Below, one piece after another: positions 36,014-50,600 of a stretch of DNA of 64,000 nt. The notes under the pieces were generated by a model that was given only the letters and a program-made list of their open reading frames with translations, made no database searches and had not been told where the DNA came from. Numbering within the stretch: position 1 is the first letter of the stretch; each line of letters opens with the position of its first letter. The stretch comes from Paracentrotus lividus (lineage: Eukaryota; Echinodermata; Echinoidea; Camarodonta; Echinidae). The translations under genes and the position numbers were made by a program. The stretch lies in assembly GCA_940671915.1 (NCBI GenBank), contig CALNVZ010003435.1, positions 11,512,963 to 11,576,962 on the forward strand. The letters are read 5' to 3'.

Positions 36014-39000
36014 GTAAGGAACAATCTATCTAATTTATTCTCATTCTCCAGTCGGATCTTGCGACCATATTCACTAAATGATTTTGAAACCAACGACACA
36101 TCCAAAACTAAAATCGTCATTGAAAACCAATTATCAAAATTTAAAAGAATAGTCATTGCGCTAAATACAAAATACATGTATATATTATTATCTATATGCA
36201 TTGTAGGCCTATGTATATATATACATTGTTATAAGGACGCGCATATATATATATATAATATAATATATGATATATATATATATATATATTATATATTATA
36301 TATATATTATATATATATAATTTATATTGTGGAATAAGTATGGACGTAGCATCAAAATTCAAACAAATCAAAGTTCCCCAGAGCTTATATCCTCCCTTTT
36401 TTGGATTTTTTGGTGAGATCGAAAACATGTCTCCGCCGGGGAATCGAACCCGCGGCCTCCAGCTTAGAACGCCGGTTGCCTTAACCACTAGACCACAGAG
36501 GACAAATATATATATTATATATATATATATATTATATATATATAAATATATATATTAACATATACACAATTTGTCTCTGCTGGGTAGTGATAGCTCTGCC
36601 GGAACCTTTGATCTGAACAACGTCAACTATTATTCCTCCACCCATTTTTCTTTCAATATATTATAGAAAAGAAATGGGTGGAGAGAATAATAGTTGATGT
36701 TATTCAAATTCAAAGTTCCCCAGAGCTATCCTCCCTTATTGTTGGGAACTTTGGGGAACTTTATTTGAGCTACGTCAATTATTTATTCTCTTCCACCCAT
36801 TTCTTTCAAAATCTTTAAATTTTATAAAAAAGGAGGTTGCCCCCCATGGCTGTTGTACGTGTTATTCTCTTACCACCTTTTATTATATATTAATATATAT
36901 ATATATATATATTGTAGAATTATATTTGTGTTTTTTTTTTTTTTTTGCCTTTTTTTTTTTTTTATTCTAATAAATGCACACCTTTGAATTGACACAGTGT
37001 CAGCATTAAGTTTGATATATTTGGCACTGTTATGTAATCGAGGGATTTTTTTTGAAAATATGTTTACATGTCCATGATGTATAATGTATTAAGATGAACT
37101 ACCAGGGAAATATTAATTTGAAAAGGGGGGAAGGGAATGCGGTGGAGGGAGAATAGACGAAATTACTGGAATGGTTTCCACACTTTGGAATGTGTTGGAA
37201 CGTCACAAGGCGCTCAATACAAATATGGATGGGAGATTATTAAATACAAAAATTGATTTAGTGTTGACCTGCCACTTTGGTAGAGGTAGAAGAAGAAAAA
37301 GAAAAGAAAAAGGGAAAAGGAGGAAATCAAGGTAAGGAAGGAAGAAATAATAATGATTCATTCTACATCTAGGGCGTAATTCTTCGGCAGAGAAAAACTT
37401 TTGTACAATCTTCATGATCTTTACTCCATTTACAATTTAGGCGGCATTTATACCGTTATAACATTTTTTAACGGTAAAAGGCAATACTATTTTACTTTTC
37501 ACTGTATGATTAAATTTGCTTTCTTTGACCTTCCTGCAAAATAGCCTGCCGGCATTACTATGATAATATGTCCATGTCTGGACCCATGAGAAATATTCCA
37601 TTTTAGCAAAACCTATTACTAATCTCTGCACAATTTAAGGATCTTCTTCGTGTGCAGGTGTGAAAACTGAAAAGTATGTCATCAAATTACAGTTATAGAC
37701 ATCATTATAATTTTAATTCGCTTTCATTTGAAGACAGTCTAGACAATATACCCGCATAAACAAATCTTTAATCATCATACATACCAATGTTGAATTATAC
37801 AATGCATTAAATTATAATTTATGTTGTAATTAGTTCATGACTACAGCTGTGTTTTTAAGGAACATTTTTAGAAATTAACACATTATGTTGGCGACGAGTC
37901 TTTGCTTTGTCTTCACAAATAAATGAATTTATATGTCACATGCTTTTGTTGAAACTCCGAAAATATGTGCCAAGTTTTGTCGCCCCCCCAGAATGAGAAT
38001 ATAAGAAATTAATGCTTTATCATCATTGCTTTATTAACTATTAGAATTAAATGTTTCTACTATTGTTGGAAAACAACAGAATATAATCTAATGTGTGATA
38101 GATTTGAAAAAAATACCCAAGTAAATAACCAATGTAAATGTGCAGTTGTCATCATTTGTAGTCGCCGAATGCACAATAGTTGCTTATGTGTCACTTTACC
38201 ACATGAAAGATTAACAAAGAGTAATAACTGGGTGGTTAACACCATTATGAACAGTACCAATTTTTTTAAAAGTATTTGTAATAACTTATGTAACTGTGGG
38301 TGATTGTTAGTAAAGATTAGAAACTGTCTGATTTTTCAACTGCCAAAGTTTACCACATTGCCACCAGTTTGAATTAGAATGTGGGGAGTGCATTAATCTA
38401 TGCACAATATGAGTTTTTTTTTAATAACATGTATTGCGCCTAAATTTACCAGTGGTGGCCAAAATTATTAGATTAGAACACCAAGCAATTTAAATGATTT
38501 TTAGTTGTTTTTTTTCATTCAGGATGACCATTAATATAAAAGTAATGGTTGGGAATGTCGACGAAAGTAGTTCGAATTCATTATTGTTTAAAAATAACCC
38601 TAAATAGGCCTATAGTCCTTGTTTTTTGGAACTTCGTCCCATCTATCTTAGCCCTATTTCGTGGTTTACGCCACCAATCCATTGAGAAAAAAAAATGGAA
38701 ATTTTGCCCCTTATTCGGCATCAAAGTTGTGATTATATAACCGTGTTAAAAATAATAATTAAGTCTTCTTCCTACAAACTTACACATTGTCTGAAAGCGA
38801 AATTTTCCAGAGAATTTTCAAAAAAAAAATGGCAATCATAATAAGAGGATAACCCGTAGTTATATCTCTTAAGTGGGGATACTTAAATTATTTATTGAGG
38901 GGCCCCAGATATTATTTAATTTGGCAAAGCCTCCTCAGTAAGTCCCTTTTCCTTTACCCTTTAATCTTTCACCATATTTCAATTGCTCATTGAAATTTCC

Positions 39001-39646
39001 TTTTTCAGAAAATACAAAAATTTTAAAAGCATTTCTTCATTCTTATGAAGAAATAATCCTAACCTTAAATGGGCAGGGTTATATTTTATCATTCTCACGA
39101 CCACGTGGGAGTTTGGCCCATCCACCCCCTCCCCAATTTTCTGAAATCTTGGCATGTATTTATGAAGCCATATATTAGAATGAAGAATACGCCTGAACAA
39201 AGTTCATACTTTTATACTCAAATATTTTTAAAAAGTTATCGGCATAATGTAATTGTCATTACGTTTCTCTGCATTCGAACTTACTTTCACAATACATAGT
39301 CTATGAAGAGAGCTGACCACGCAAAGCGCGACAATTTTGGGAAAGCTGAATTGTTGAAGCTGAAAATATAAATTTGTACACAAAAATGCGTTAAGACTCT
39401 ATATGTTAAAAAGTCATGAAGCTTTCGTCATCAAAAGTATTTCTTTGAACCTTTACTTCGGCATTATGCACTTTCTAGGGCGTTAGAATTCCCAATAGAC
39501 TTTGTGTAGCTTCGGCGTGTTTTAAAAATTCTTTTGGCCTCCACTTATATATATATATATATATATATAAGCAAGTATTATATATATATATATATTATAT
39601 GTTATATAATATTATATAGTATATATATATATATAGTATATATAAA

Positions 39647-39722
<76 letters not shown>

Positions 39723-41629
39723 CGCCCGAAATAAAGACGAAGACTAATCAAAAAGCTTGTTTAATAAAAGCGAATAAGAGAGGCTTACTTTCGATTTGTC
39801 TTCCGTCCTTATTTCGCCTGTATTAAAATAAGATGAATCACTGCGCAACACCGTTCAACAAGGTTGCCATATTTCGTATATATATATATATATAATATGA
39901 TATTTAATATATATTGTAGATATTTTGGAATGGCCAACGTACAGTATTTATATTGAAAAGACATGTAATTTGTCGTAAGTGCGTTTTGCTTCATTTATCG
40001 CATCCTCAATGTAGGCCTATGTACAAGATGCGGGTATTTGAATAGATATATTTGCCTCATTTTGTATAATTGGTATTTTTAGAATATTTAATAATATATA
40101 CCATATGCCATTGTTCTCAGTGAATTTGCATTGAATATCCGCTGTAATTTAACCTATTTCCTTATTATATCGTGTGCATCTCAAATTTAAACAATGTTGT
40201 ATTCTCTAAGTTCAATGAATACCCATCTGATCGTGGGAGGGCGGGGGGGTGCTTTGCGGTATTTAGCAAATGCGTTCCCGATGATAGCTCACCCTACATA
40301 GAAACGGTGATATGCTTATACTGTGAATGAAGCCTAAATATAATTAGGAATCCTTTATGGGACGCCCCCCCCCCCCGCCCCCCCCCCCCCCGATTAGCTT
40401 ATAAATAGACCACCGTGCACGATTCCAGATAACGGTTATATTTCAGTAGCAGAGATTGTTGAATTAATTCGCTGGCGTATATTCCGCGATTAGTATAATG
40501 AAATTATAGAACACATCTTTATTACAATGAAGAAAATTTAAAGAAAGTTCCTTGATTATAGCTATAAGTAGATAAGGATGAAATGCTTAGAGATATTTTA
40601 TTTGATATTCCTACTTTCGCATAATCCGGGTAAAGACCTCCCCCCAAAAATAACACCACACAAATACCAGTATATATATAGTTTCTATATAATTATATTC
40701 AAAATGTCTAATATAAAACGAAAGATCTAAAGCTGAAAAGATTAACGAATGAGCAAGAAGAAGAGTACAACTGAATAAATGGGTGAAGAAACAAAACTTT
40801 ATGACGTTCTTTTCGCTTTCCAATATTCATACTTCGTTTATCATATTTAAACATGTTGCTAGCCATGACAACGTAAATAAAGTCGAGTAAATAATACAAC
40901 ATTTATGACGCTCTTTCGCTTTCCCATATCCATACTTCATTATTATATTTAACTTTGATGTTGCTAACGTCGATAAACATGATTAAAGTTCAGTTAATAT
41001 AAAAACATTTTATGACGCTTCTTTCGGCTTTCCATACCCTACTTCATTTATTATATTTTAACATGATGTTGCTGCTATGATAATATGATTTAAGTCAGTA
41101 ATAATAAACATTTGATGACGCTCTTTTCGGCTTCCATACTTAGCGTAATTAACATTTTAATTAGCTATGGCCAACGAATTATAATAAGTAACACACCTAT
41201 GATTCTCTGCAGATTATAATGAATCGTGCCAACTTTTATTAATACCAAGCCTCATGCCATCTCATCCGTTACAATGCTATATTATGTAAATAGTACTTGA
41301 CGTCCAATTAAATTAGCCATCTCAATATACACGGGTTAGTACTCTGTAGTATGGCCCCGTATTCTCTCTAAATGCCTTCATTATTCAATTACCCTCATCA
41401 TGCAGTATAATCAAGCCTTGCAATTCAACCTAGTACTTTCGTTCTAATGAACGCGGCGTGCTTACACAATCTCCATCCGGTTTTATTTTCATCAAATAAA
41501 TATAGCATTTTATTTTCTCCGGGCATGCCAGAAATTGACGGGCTAAGTGCCTAATAGGAGGGAGGAAGGACATTCGATTTAAACAAAACTATTTTTTATT
41601 CTCTTTGGGATGGTTAAGTAGGGAACTAT

Positions 41630-41661
<32 letters not shown>

Positions 41662-44600
41662 TGTAGCTTGAAAATGTTTAGCGATCAGAAGTGTATAGGT
41701 TTACATATAGAATGTTTTTTTATTGCGAATTGGGTCCATGAGTTGAGTATGAATGTCTGATGTCATATTAACTGGAATTTAGAACTGTAGGGACATTGAG
41801 AGTTACAGCGTTTTATAACAATAACAAACACTACCACGTTGAGATCAATCTTCATACGAAAAAAAAAGAAATGTTTCTCATTTGTACCATTTTATACGAT
41901 CACAGTATCTGGGGGAAAAAATATGAACGCTTAATGCGTTACTTTAGAATGTATAGGATCAGAATATGTATGATCTGTGCGACATGTGATTTGTAAATGT
42001 GATTTTTGCGACACGCTGATACTTGGAAGTGAGCATCACATGATCATCATTAAAAAATAACGGTCATGTGATCGAGATGTTATTTTTTTGTGTTGTTGTT
42101 CTTATGTATAGGTAGTTAGGATGAGTGATGGGAAAAGGGACGTTTTGCGTATCATATCCCAGCCGTTTCCCCCGGTATTATTCATTGCTTTCTGTTATTG
42201 TGACCAGGGCATTTTTTAATTTTTTTTTTTACGTATAAAATTATATTTTCGAACAAAGTTAAGTTAAATTTACGTTTAATTATCTTATTTTCTCGTTGTT
42301 TCTGTTTTGCAGGTGCTGGGGAGTCTGGGAAAAGTACAATAGTAAAACAAATGAAGTAAGTAATAATCGCCGTATTTTATTAGTACAGATCCTTCCTCCA
42401 GCCCATTTGACATTTGTTCTAATTATATACTGTAAACATTTTCACTCTCTCCCTCTCTCTTGCAATTTCATGGGAGTTTGCTTTACTTTCCCTGCTAAAA
42501 ACACAAGACAAGTTATGAAATGACAATGTAATAGAGTGTGTTCACAATTATTTTACATTAATTGTATTCGTTACCTTACCTTGCCCTACCCCTTTATGTA
42601 AACCCGATAAAAATACAGTGAATTCTCATTTTTCAAAACAAGAAAATTCTTTCACTTTTATTACGTCATGATGCTAAAATACTGTAAACACAGTATTTCT
42701 CACATTATAACCAATGTACAAGTATATATCGTACACTGTATATTTTACCAAATTGGGTACTGTACTGTCAAATAGTAATCTAAACGCAATTTGGGTAAGG
42801 TATTTGTCACACAGGTGTTTTTTATAAACCCCTCCGTTACTGTAGAACTACACTCTAAACACTGAAGTGCTGTTTTTAGCCCTTCAGAGGCTGAAATCAG
42901 CACTTTTTAAGAGCTTGTATACACTCTAAAAACTGAAGTGCTGTTTTTAGCTCTTCAAGGGCTTAAATGAGCACTTTTTAAGTGCTTGCATAGTGACTGC
43001 ACTCAAAGTGCTGCTTAACTGCGCTCAAAGTGCTGTTTTAGCACTTTCACGTGAGCTGAACTTTCAGCAAAAATGGACAAAAACGGCGTGACTTCGTTGG
43101 GATTCGAACCTGGGTCCCCTGCATGAGAAGCGCTGACGAGCACGTTAGACCAATTCACATCTCACGGTTGCTAGCAGATCATATTGTTGCATGATGAACT
43201 TTCTTCAAATTTGCCACAATCATGTACTATGCTGTCAAAACAGCACTTCAGGTGCTGATTTAGCACTTCAAGTGTGGTCACTATACGAGCACCCATAAAT
43301 TAGCACTTCAGTTTTTAGAGTGTAGTAGTGGCCTGAACATGCAAATGTTACACTGTGACTTGAATGCAAAATGCTCCTAGTTTCTTTTTAACCTGAGACC
43401 ACAATGTGTAGTAGCAGTGTGAACACAGTGTCATTAACAATGTGGCTTATATTATCCAAGTGGTTCTAGTTCCTTCTTTGCGTATAACCACACTGTGTAA
43501 CAGTTTTTATTAGCAGTGTATAAGCAGTGTCATCCACACTGTGACCTCTGTGCAATGCTTCTAGTTCTTTGTTTGCATGTGACAACAACAGTACTGTCTA
43601 ACACTGATTAGTAGCAATGTACAAAGTGGCATTACACTGAACTATTGCAAGTTCTTGTGACCACACTGTGTAACATTGTTTAGTATAAAAGCGGGAACAC
43701 ATGTCATTCACACTGCGAGTGACCTCTATGGAAGTGATTCTAGTTATTTCTTTGCGTGTGACCACACTGTGTAACAAATCTTTTTTTATGTTATTAGCTG
43801 AAGTAAAAAATTGCAGAAATTAACAAATATCTTCAATGTCACAGATAATTTTAGCAACAATTTCATTGAAATTATGGAAAATACACTCAAGCATCAGGAA
43901 GAATATTGGGCATCTTATTTGGCTCTTATTATAGGTTTTCCCGGTCAATTTTAAACTCTTTGCATTAGAATTCGTTTATGTTCATTCAATTTAAACGATA
44001 CCTCATGGAGCAGAGCTATCGGTCAATTGAATTAACGCTTAGATTTTTAATCGCGGTCACATTTCGGACGAAAGTGCTATGAAGAAATGTCAAATTGATC
44101 GAAGATAGTTTAAATAAAGGTGTTCGTAACTTACGAACGGCTAGGTGGAACAGCCCCTAATTTCCATCCCTGATGTCCGCCCCCACATTGCGATGTTACT
44201 ACTGAGAGGTGCCAAGTTGGAGGGAGTTCATTCAGCTCCTAATTGAAGTTTGTTAAGCAATCTCGATAGGAATGCAGGTCTATGTCCTCTGTCAGTATAT
44301 CTTTAACGAGGGTTGCTTGAGATCGGGGTCGCAGTGTGACATACATGTATGTCGGGAGTGTTTGTTATTCCGAAGGTTCTTTAGTCCGAACACAGGAATT
44401 TCCTATCCATGCATTGAAGATCCTTTATCCAAAAATAAAATAGGGTTGGTTTTTCCGAAGATATGTTAGAATCGTTCATTTTTCCCCGAAAATAAAATTG
44501 GGTTGGAAAGGCGACATAAGTGATAAGGGCCATTAAATCGACATTGAAATATGGATACTATAAAATTATCCGAAAGTGAAATAATATTTGCGAATCCATT

Positions 44601-47600
44601 AATTCATTTTCGGCTAAACGTTCCATGATCTATACCTTATTTCACCTTTTTAATTTGTTTGCAAACGTTTGTGATCTATCATTTGACAGAACTATTCTAA
44701 TTGGTTGCTGGTCAGGCGTTGGAGCAAAAGGAGCAAGCAACAATAATCTTGAGTGCCCATTGCCATTTCGTCATTGATTGCAAACCTTTATTGAATGGCC
44801 AAAATATCGTCAGTTACTATAGTACACTGTTCGTCATAAAGGTGGAATATTTTTTTCTGGCTCAAGCGACATTATGTTGCTCCGTTATTAATTTTTTGAA
44901 TGTGTTTGTCACCATCGCTTTCACTTCTGGATCCTGGGTATATCTTGGACGTTCCTTCAACCCTTCCCGGGGATTTTCTTCAAAAAGTTTGTCACCCACC
45001 CGGAAGATGGCCATTTTCGTCATTTTTTCTTATTTTGGGGGCCCTTTTTTGTTCACGCGACCCACCAAGGCCCCCTCAGTCCTATCCCAAGGAAATACGT
45101 CTGAGGTGGAGATTTGTTATTGTTCTTTTAAATTAAATCTAGAGTTATGGTTACGGCTCGCCTCTTTTGTCTAGGGGAGGGATCAAAATTTATTTTGATT
45201 GGGGTTCAACATTCATTTTATTCATTTTATACACCATGGAAATTGTTATCTTCCGTAAATTGTATTGTAAATCTCAACCAAACATAAATCAAAATAAAAT
45301 ATTATCAATAATGACTATTTACAGCCTTGTCATCGAGGCTAAACAAAATTTAAAGGGAAAATGATGATATTAAGGGTTAAAGGTGGTTTTTCATTTCTTT
45401 TGTTTTCACCATAAAGATGGAATAAATATTTCCGAATTTTCACCAATCTCGTTTTTTACTTCAACCCCTCCCCTAGACAAAGGACCTAAGCCTGTCCCCA
45501 GAAATATAAGATTTAACTTAAAGAACAATATAAAACAGTAAACCTCAGGCGCGTTTCCTGGGGGTAGGACTGAGGGGGCTTGATCGGCCGGGAAAACAAA
45601 AAGGGGCCCCAAAATGAGAAAAAATGAAAAAATGGGCATCACAGGGGTTGACAAATTTTTTTGGAAATATGGTCCACGTGAAGGGTTAGGAGAATGTCCA
45701 AGATATAGCCAGGGTCCCAAAAAGTAAAAGCAGGGACAAACATATTCAAGAATTAGAGTCAGAGCAAAATCATGTGCGCTATAGCGGCAAAAAAATATTC
45801 CACCTTTATGACGAACAGTGTATTATAGGGCGATTAGGAATGATACAAACAAAATCAACCAATATGGAGGCATATTTATATAATGATACATAATAACATA
45901 TACATTTCGGAGCGTTAAAACCAATCCATCTGATCATAAGTATCAAATATTTCCATTTATGCTTTCAATTTATGTATTTCAACTAATTTGAATTGTATAG
46001 GTCGTCGATCTGTAAAAAGAGACTATATTCTGCCACTCACCATACTAAAATACTTAACAGATTTTTAAAATTGTTATTCTGTCTATCACCATCTGCATGT
46101 GAACTATTTTTCCCTTTATCGGTTCGTGGTGTAGCGTATGGGACGGTCATTGAACTATTACAATATTATGTAAAAAATAATAATATTCACCAGGGAAGTA
46201 TTTTAATCTTTTATATCCCAATCCACTCTGATGCGATCGGATTAATGTTACCTTTTTCTTGTGAGATCCAAGGACACCATTATGATCCTTAAGGTTTAGA
46301 AGCTTAAATGGGATTTCATTCTAATTCTTCGTCATGTGTTAAATGTACTTGATTTTGGGTGAAACGTGACTGCATGAATCCTATAAGCTATTTAAAACGC
46401 GGTAGTGCACTCTAAAAACTGAAGTGCTAGTTTATGGATGCTCGTATAGTGACTGCACTTGAAGTGCTATATCAGCACCTGATGTGCTATTTTAGCACTT
46501 GCCCAAGTGATATTTATCAACAAAAAAAATGTTCAATGTCGTATAGGATTCGAATCGGGTTCCACCTAGACAAGGAAAAGTACCGCTGACGTTAACCAAT
46601 AGACAACTGAGATCTCCCTACTTATGGCAGCATAGTAGATGATTATGGGCGAATTTGAAGAAAATATTCATCATGCAACAATATGATCTGCTAGCAACGT
46701 ACTCGTCAGCGCTTCTCATGCAGGGGGCGCATGTTCGAATCCCAACGAAGTCACGTCATTTTGTCCATTTTTGCTGAAAGTTCAGCTACGTGAAAGTGCT
46801 AAAAACAGCACTTTGAGTGCAGTCACTATAAAAGCTTTAAAAGTGCTAAAAAAGAGCGCTTCACTCTTTAGAGTATGGCAGTCGTGGTTACCATTCACCA
46901 ACATTAAACCATTTGGCTTTGACGATTTCCCCATATTTGTGCCTTGAATGTTATCAACATGATTAAGGATTGTTTATACATGTATATGGGCGTAAAATTA
47001 AGTTTTCATTCAAAAGAAAAGTGAATATTTTCACGTTCTTACAAAAAAAAAAATGTAAAATGGTTTGAAATGAACTGGATTTAAAATGAAAATGATTCTG
47101 TTGGAAAAAAATTGAAGTACAGTCAATGCAATACAGTACATGAAAGGGCGAAAAGAATGGGAAAGGGTTTGAAAGGAGCCGAGGAGAGATAGTGTTATCC
47201 AACTTTTTCTTTTAAGTTGTCATTCCTGGGCCCTTTTGAGAGGTGATTTTTACCAATTTTAGAGTGTAATATCGTTAAATGCTCACCAAATATGAACGTA
47301 CTTTTCCAGACTTAATATAAATATTTATATACTATAGTACCAGCTTTGTCAATTGAGTTTATTGATTAAACGAGAAAGTGTGTATACAGTACATACATTA
47401 CTAAATATATTATTGCCTTGGGAATTTCTGAAATCCTCCTCTTAAAATTTAGATTCAATTTTTTTAGACATGGTAAATAAAATGTGTAATACTCACTTAC
47501 CGAGTGAAACCAATACAGATAACATGAATTTGTGATAATGTGATATGATGAAATGTGTAAACCTTGTCAATAGAAAAGTATCGTACCTTTAGCCAAGTCT

Positions 47601-50600
47601 TTTTATGTGGAAATTGCACTTAAACAAAAACTTTATGATACAATAATAAACACCCAACTATAACGAGTGCGTATACATTTGCGATGTAATATATTCCATA
47701 AGTTAAAAGTCTTCCATTGGCAAAATGATTGGTATATACAGTGGAGGCCAAAATTATTAGAACACCAAGTAAATTTAAATGATTTTTAGTTGTTTTCATT
47801 CAGTTGACCATTTAAATACCTTTAAAATGCCTGGAATGTCTACAAAAGTCATGATTATACTTTAAAAACTAAATAACATAGTCATGCGTTTGGAACTCGC
47901 CCCCAAATCGCCTTTTTTGTGTTATGCTACTAATGGTAAAATCTAAAAAATCTTGCCCATATCAGGGTCAAAATGTTAAAACGTTAAAAATATCAAGTCT
48001 CTCGCTACAAAAGTATTCATTTTCTGAAAGGAAATTTCATGAGAATGTCAAAAATGTCATTCACAATACGATAGGGTGAAGTAGTAACATATTTTGAATT
48101 ATTTGTGAGGGGCCCCAATTTTTTAATTTAGAGCCCTCATTTAATTCCCCTTTTCCTCTGACCCTTAATATTTCAACATATTTGAATTGCTCATGAAATT
48201 TCCTTCTAAAAAATTTACATTTTCAAGGAGTGTCTGCTTTTAATGAAAAAAAAAAATAGTCTTAACCTTCAATGGGCATGGTTACTTTGGTCATCTCACC
48301 ACCAAGGGAGGGGCGAATCCACCCTTCCCCATTTGACCAAATTTTCTGAAATTTGGCAGGTATTTGAGGTATATTAGAATGAAAAAGCCTGGTAAGTTTC
48401 AAACTTCTACCTCAAAAACTTTTTGAGCAATCGGCATATGTAATTGGCATTTTACTTTTTGGCATTTGGACTACATGTTTAATACACAAGTCTATGGGGT
48501 AACCAAAAGCGCATAGCGCAACTATTTTTCATGCTGCGCATTACCAGATGGTCAAAAATAAATTTGGTATCAAAATATACGTAAGATCTTATGCTAAAAA
48601 GTCATGAAAGCTTATGGCACATAAACGATATCTTCAATCGTATTTCGGCAAATGAACTAGGGCATTGATAATCCCATAGACTTTGTGTAGGTTCAGGTGT
48701 TCTAATAATTTTAATAATTTTCACTCAGTTGACCATTTGAATAACTATAAAATGGTTGGAATGTCTCCGAATATCATCATTAACTAGGGCATTGATAATC
48801 CCATATACTTTGTGTAGGTTCAGGTGTTCTAATAATTTTGGCCACCACTGTACAGCGAATTCACCCTCCCCATTTGACCAAATTTGCTAAAACTTAGAAT
48901 TTATTTGAGGTATTTTAGAATAAATAAGTCTGCTAAGTTTCGTACTTATACCTCGAATACTATTTGAGCAATAGGCATATGTAATTGGCATTTTACTTTT
49001 TTGCATTTGGACTACATGTTTAATACACAAGTCTATGGGGAAACCAAAAGCGCATAGGGCAACTGTTTTTAATGCTGCGCATTACCAGATGGTCGAAACT
49101 ATATAAATTTGGTATCAACATATACGTAAGACCCTATGCTAAAAAGTCATAAAAGCTCATGGCACACAAAAGATATCTTTAATCTGATTTCGGCAAATGA
49201 ACTAGGGCATTGATAATCCCATAGACTTTGTGTAGGTTCAGGTGTTCTAATAATTTTTGCCACCACTGTATAGTTCTTACGTTTGTCAATTGAGTTTTAT
49301 CCCCCTTTCTCTTTCGATATTTAGGTTGAATTAAAGATCACGACATTGAATGATTGAACGCGGTAATATCCCATTTACCAAGTTAACAACAAATGAATGG
49401 TGATGTTACTAATTAACATTGAATATATCACGCAAATTGCAAATGAAATTCAATTCAATTCAATTCATTTGTCTCGAGCATAAAAAATAACAACTTACAA
49501 TTATAAGATAACAAGGTAAGACCTTTGCAATAAGTTTGTAATTTAAAAATTCACCACATTTTTTAGTACCATATTAAAAGTCCCCGATGAAAAAAAAAAA
49601 AAGAATAAGTGGGCAACCTTACTTTATTGCGGTCATTGTATCTGCAGGCGTGATTGTAATTAATTGTTAGGTCAGTTGTTGCTGCCGGCATCGTCTATTC
49701 TTTGCAGTTGGGTAACTCGATAATTCATTAACCTATAAAAATGGAATTAACATGTATAGTAGTCTACCGTTTTAATGCATACAAAACGACAATTATCTCT
49801 TTTCGCATAATAGATTGTTGTTATTGTGGTTGTTTTTATTGTTGTTTGATTGGTTTTAATTACGCATTGTCCTTCAATTTTGAATATTCATGCAAGTTTC
49901 CTTAAAGAGTTTCCAAACATTATAGTATACTTTTTGTATAGATATTTATGATGTTACCAGATAATGTAGAAATACATAGCAAAGTGTAAAAGGTTACTAT
50001 CAAAAATTGTATTAGTAGGCTAAACATTTAGCGTTGATAATAGAAAAGGTGAACGTGTATTTGTGTGTTCAAAGGTACAATGTACATTAATCATAATTGT
50101 CATGACTTGTTTCCTTGTAATTTGTGTTCATAAATGCTTGTAGTGGCTCGATTTCTAGCGTTCTCGTTTCGTATTGAAATTAAATAACCATCTAGTAATA
50201 ATTTGAGGTTAATTTGTTTTGACCTCTGCGTAATATACTACTGAACCGAATTACTTACAAGAGACAAACATTCATGAAGAAAATGTGTAATCCATTAACA
50301 TCGCCTACTCAATGAAACCAGGGGGGCTTTTCGTGAAAGGCATTGTCGGACGTTTTATCCGACAAACTGTTATAAGCTATTAAAGTGCTTGCATCTGATT
50401 GGCTGAGAGCAAATTTGTCGGATAAAATGTCCGAAAAGTCCTTTGATAAAATGCCCCCAGATAAAAATGTGACCTCCTTATTGATGGATGAACATATATT
50501 CCTGCATTTGAGAAAGTAATTTTGTAACTTTAAAGTGAAACTAGTGTTCTGGTCATGACATTGAAATGTGGAAGACACTGTCTAAAAGTGATTTGGAGAG

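Larger units (their letters stand above)
36014..42312 (+). other. G-alpha intron 1 (about 6.3 kb)
   Basis: Between the probable exon 1 donor and the clear exon 2 acceptor. It contains AT microsatellites, a tRNA-like SINE, a Tc1-like element and a tandem array; no coding sequence seen. Confidence 0.55.

Noticed and set aside
36430-36503. Functional tRNA-Arg(TCT)
   Set aside because: Acceptor and T-stem pairing are poor and the flanks are repetitive; called a tRNA-like SINE head instead.
44701-45174. 157-codon open frame
   Set aside because: Overlaps the left arm of the palindromic ~1-kb element; the same sequence is repeated inverted and in copy B.
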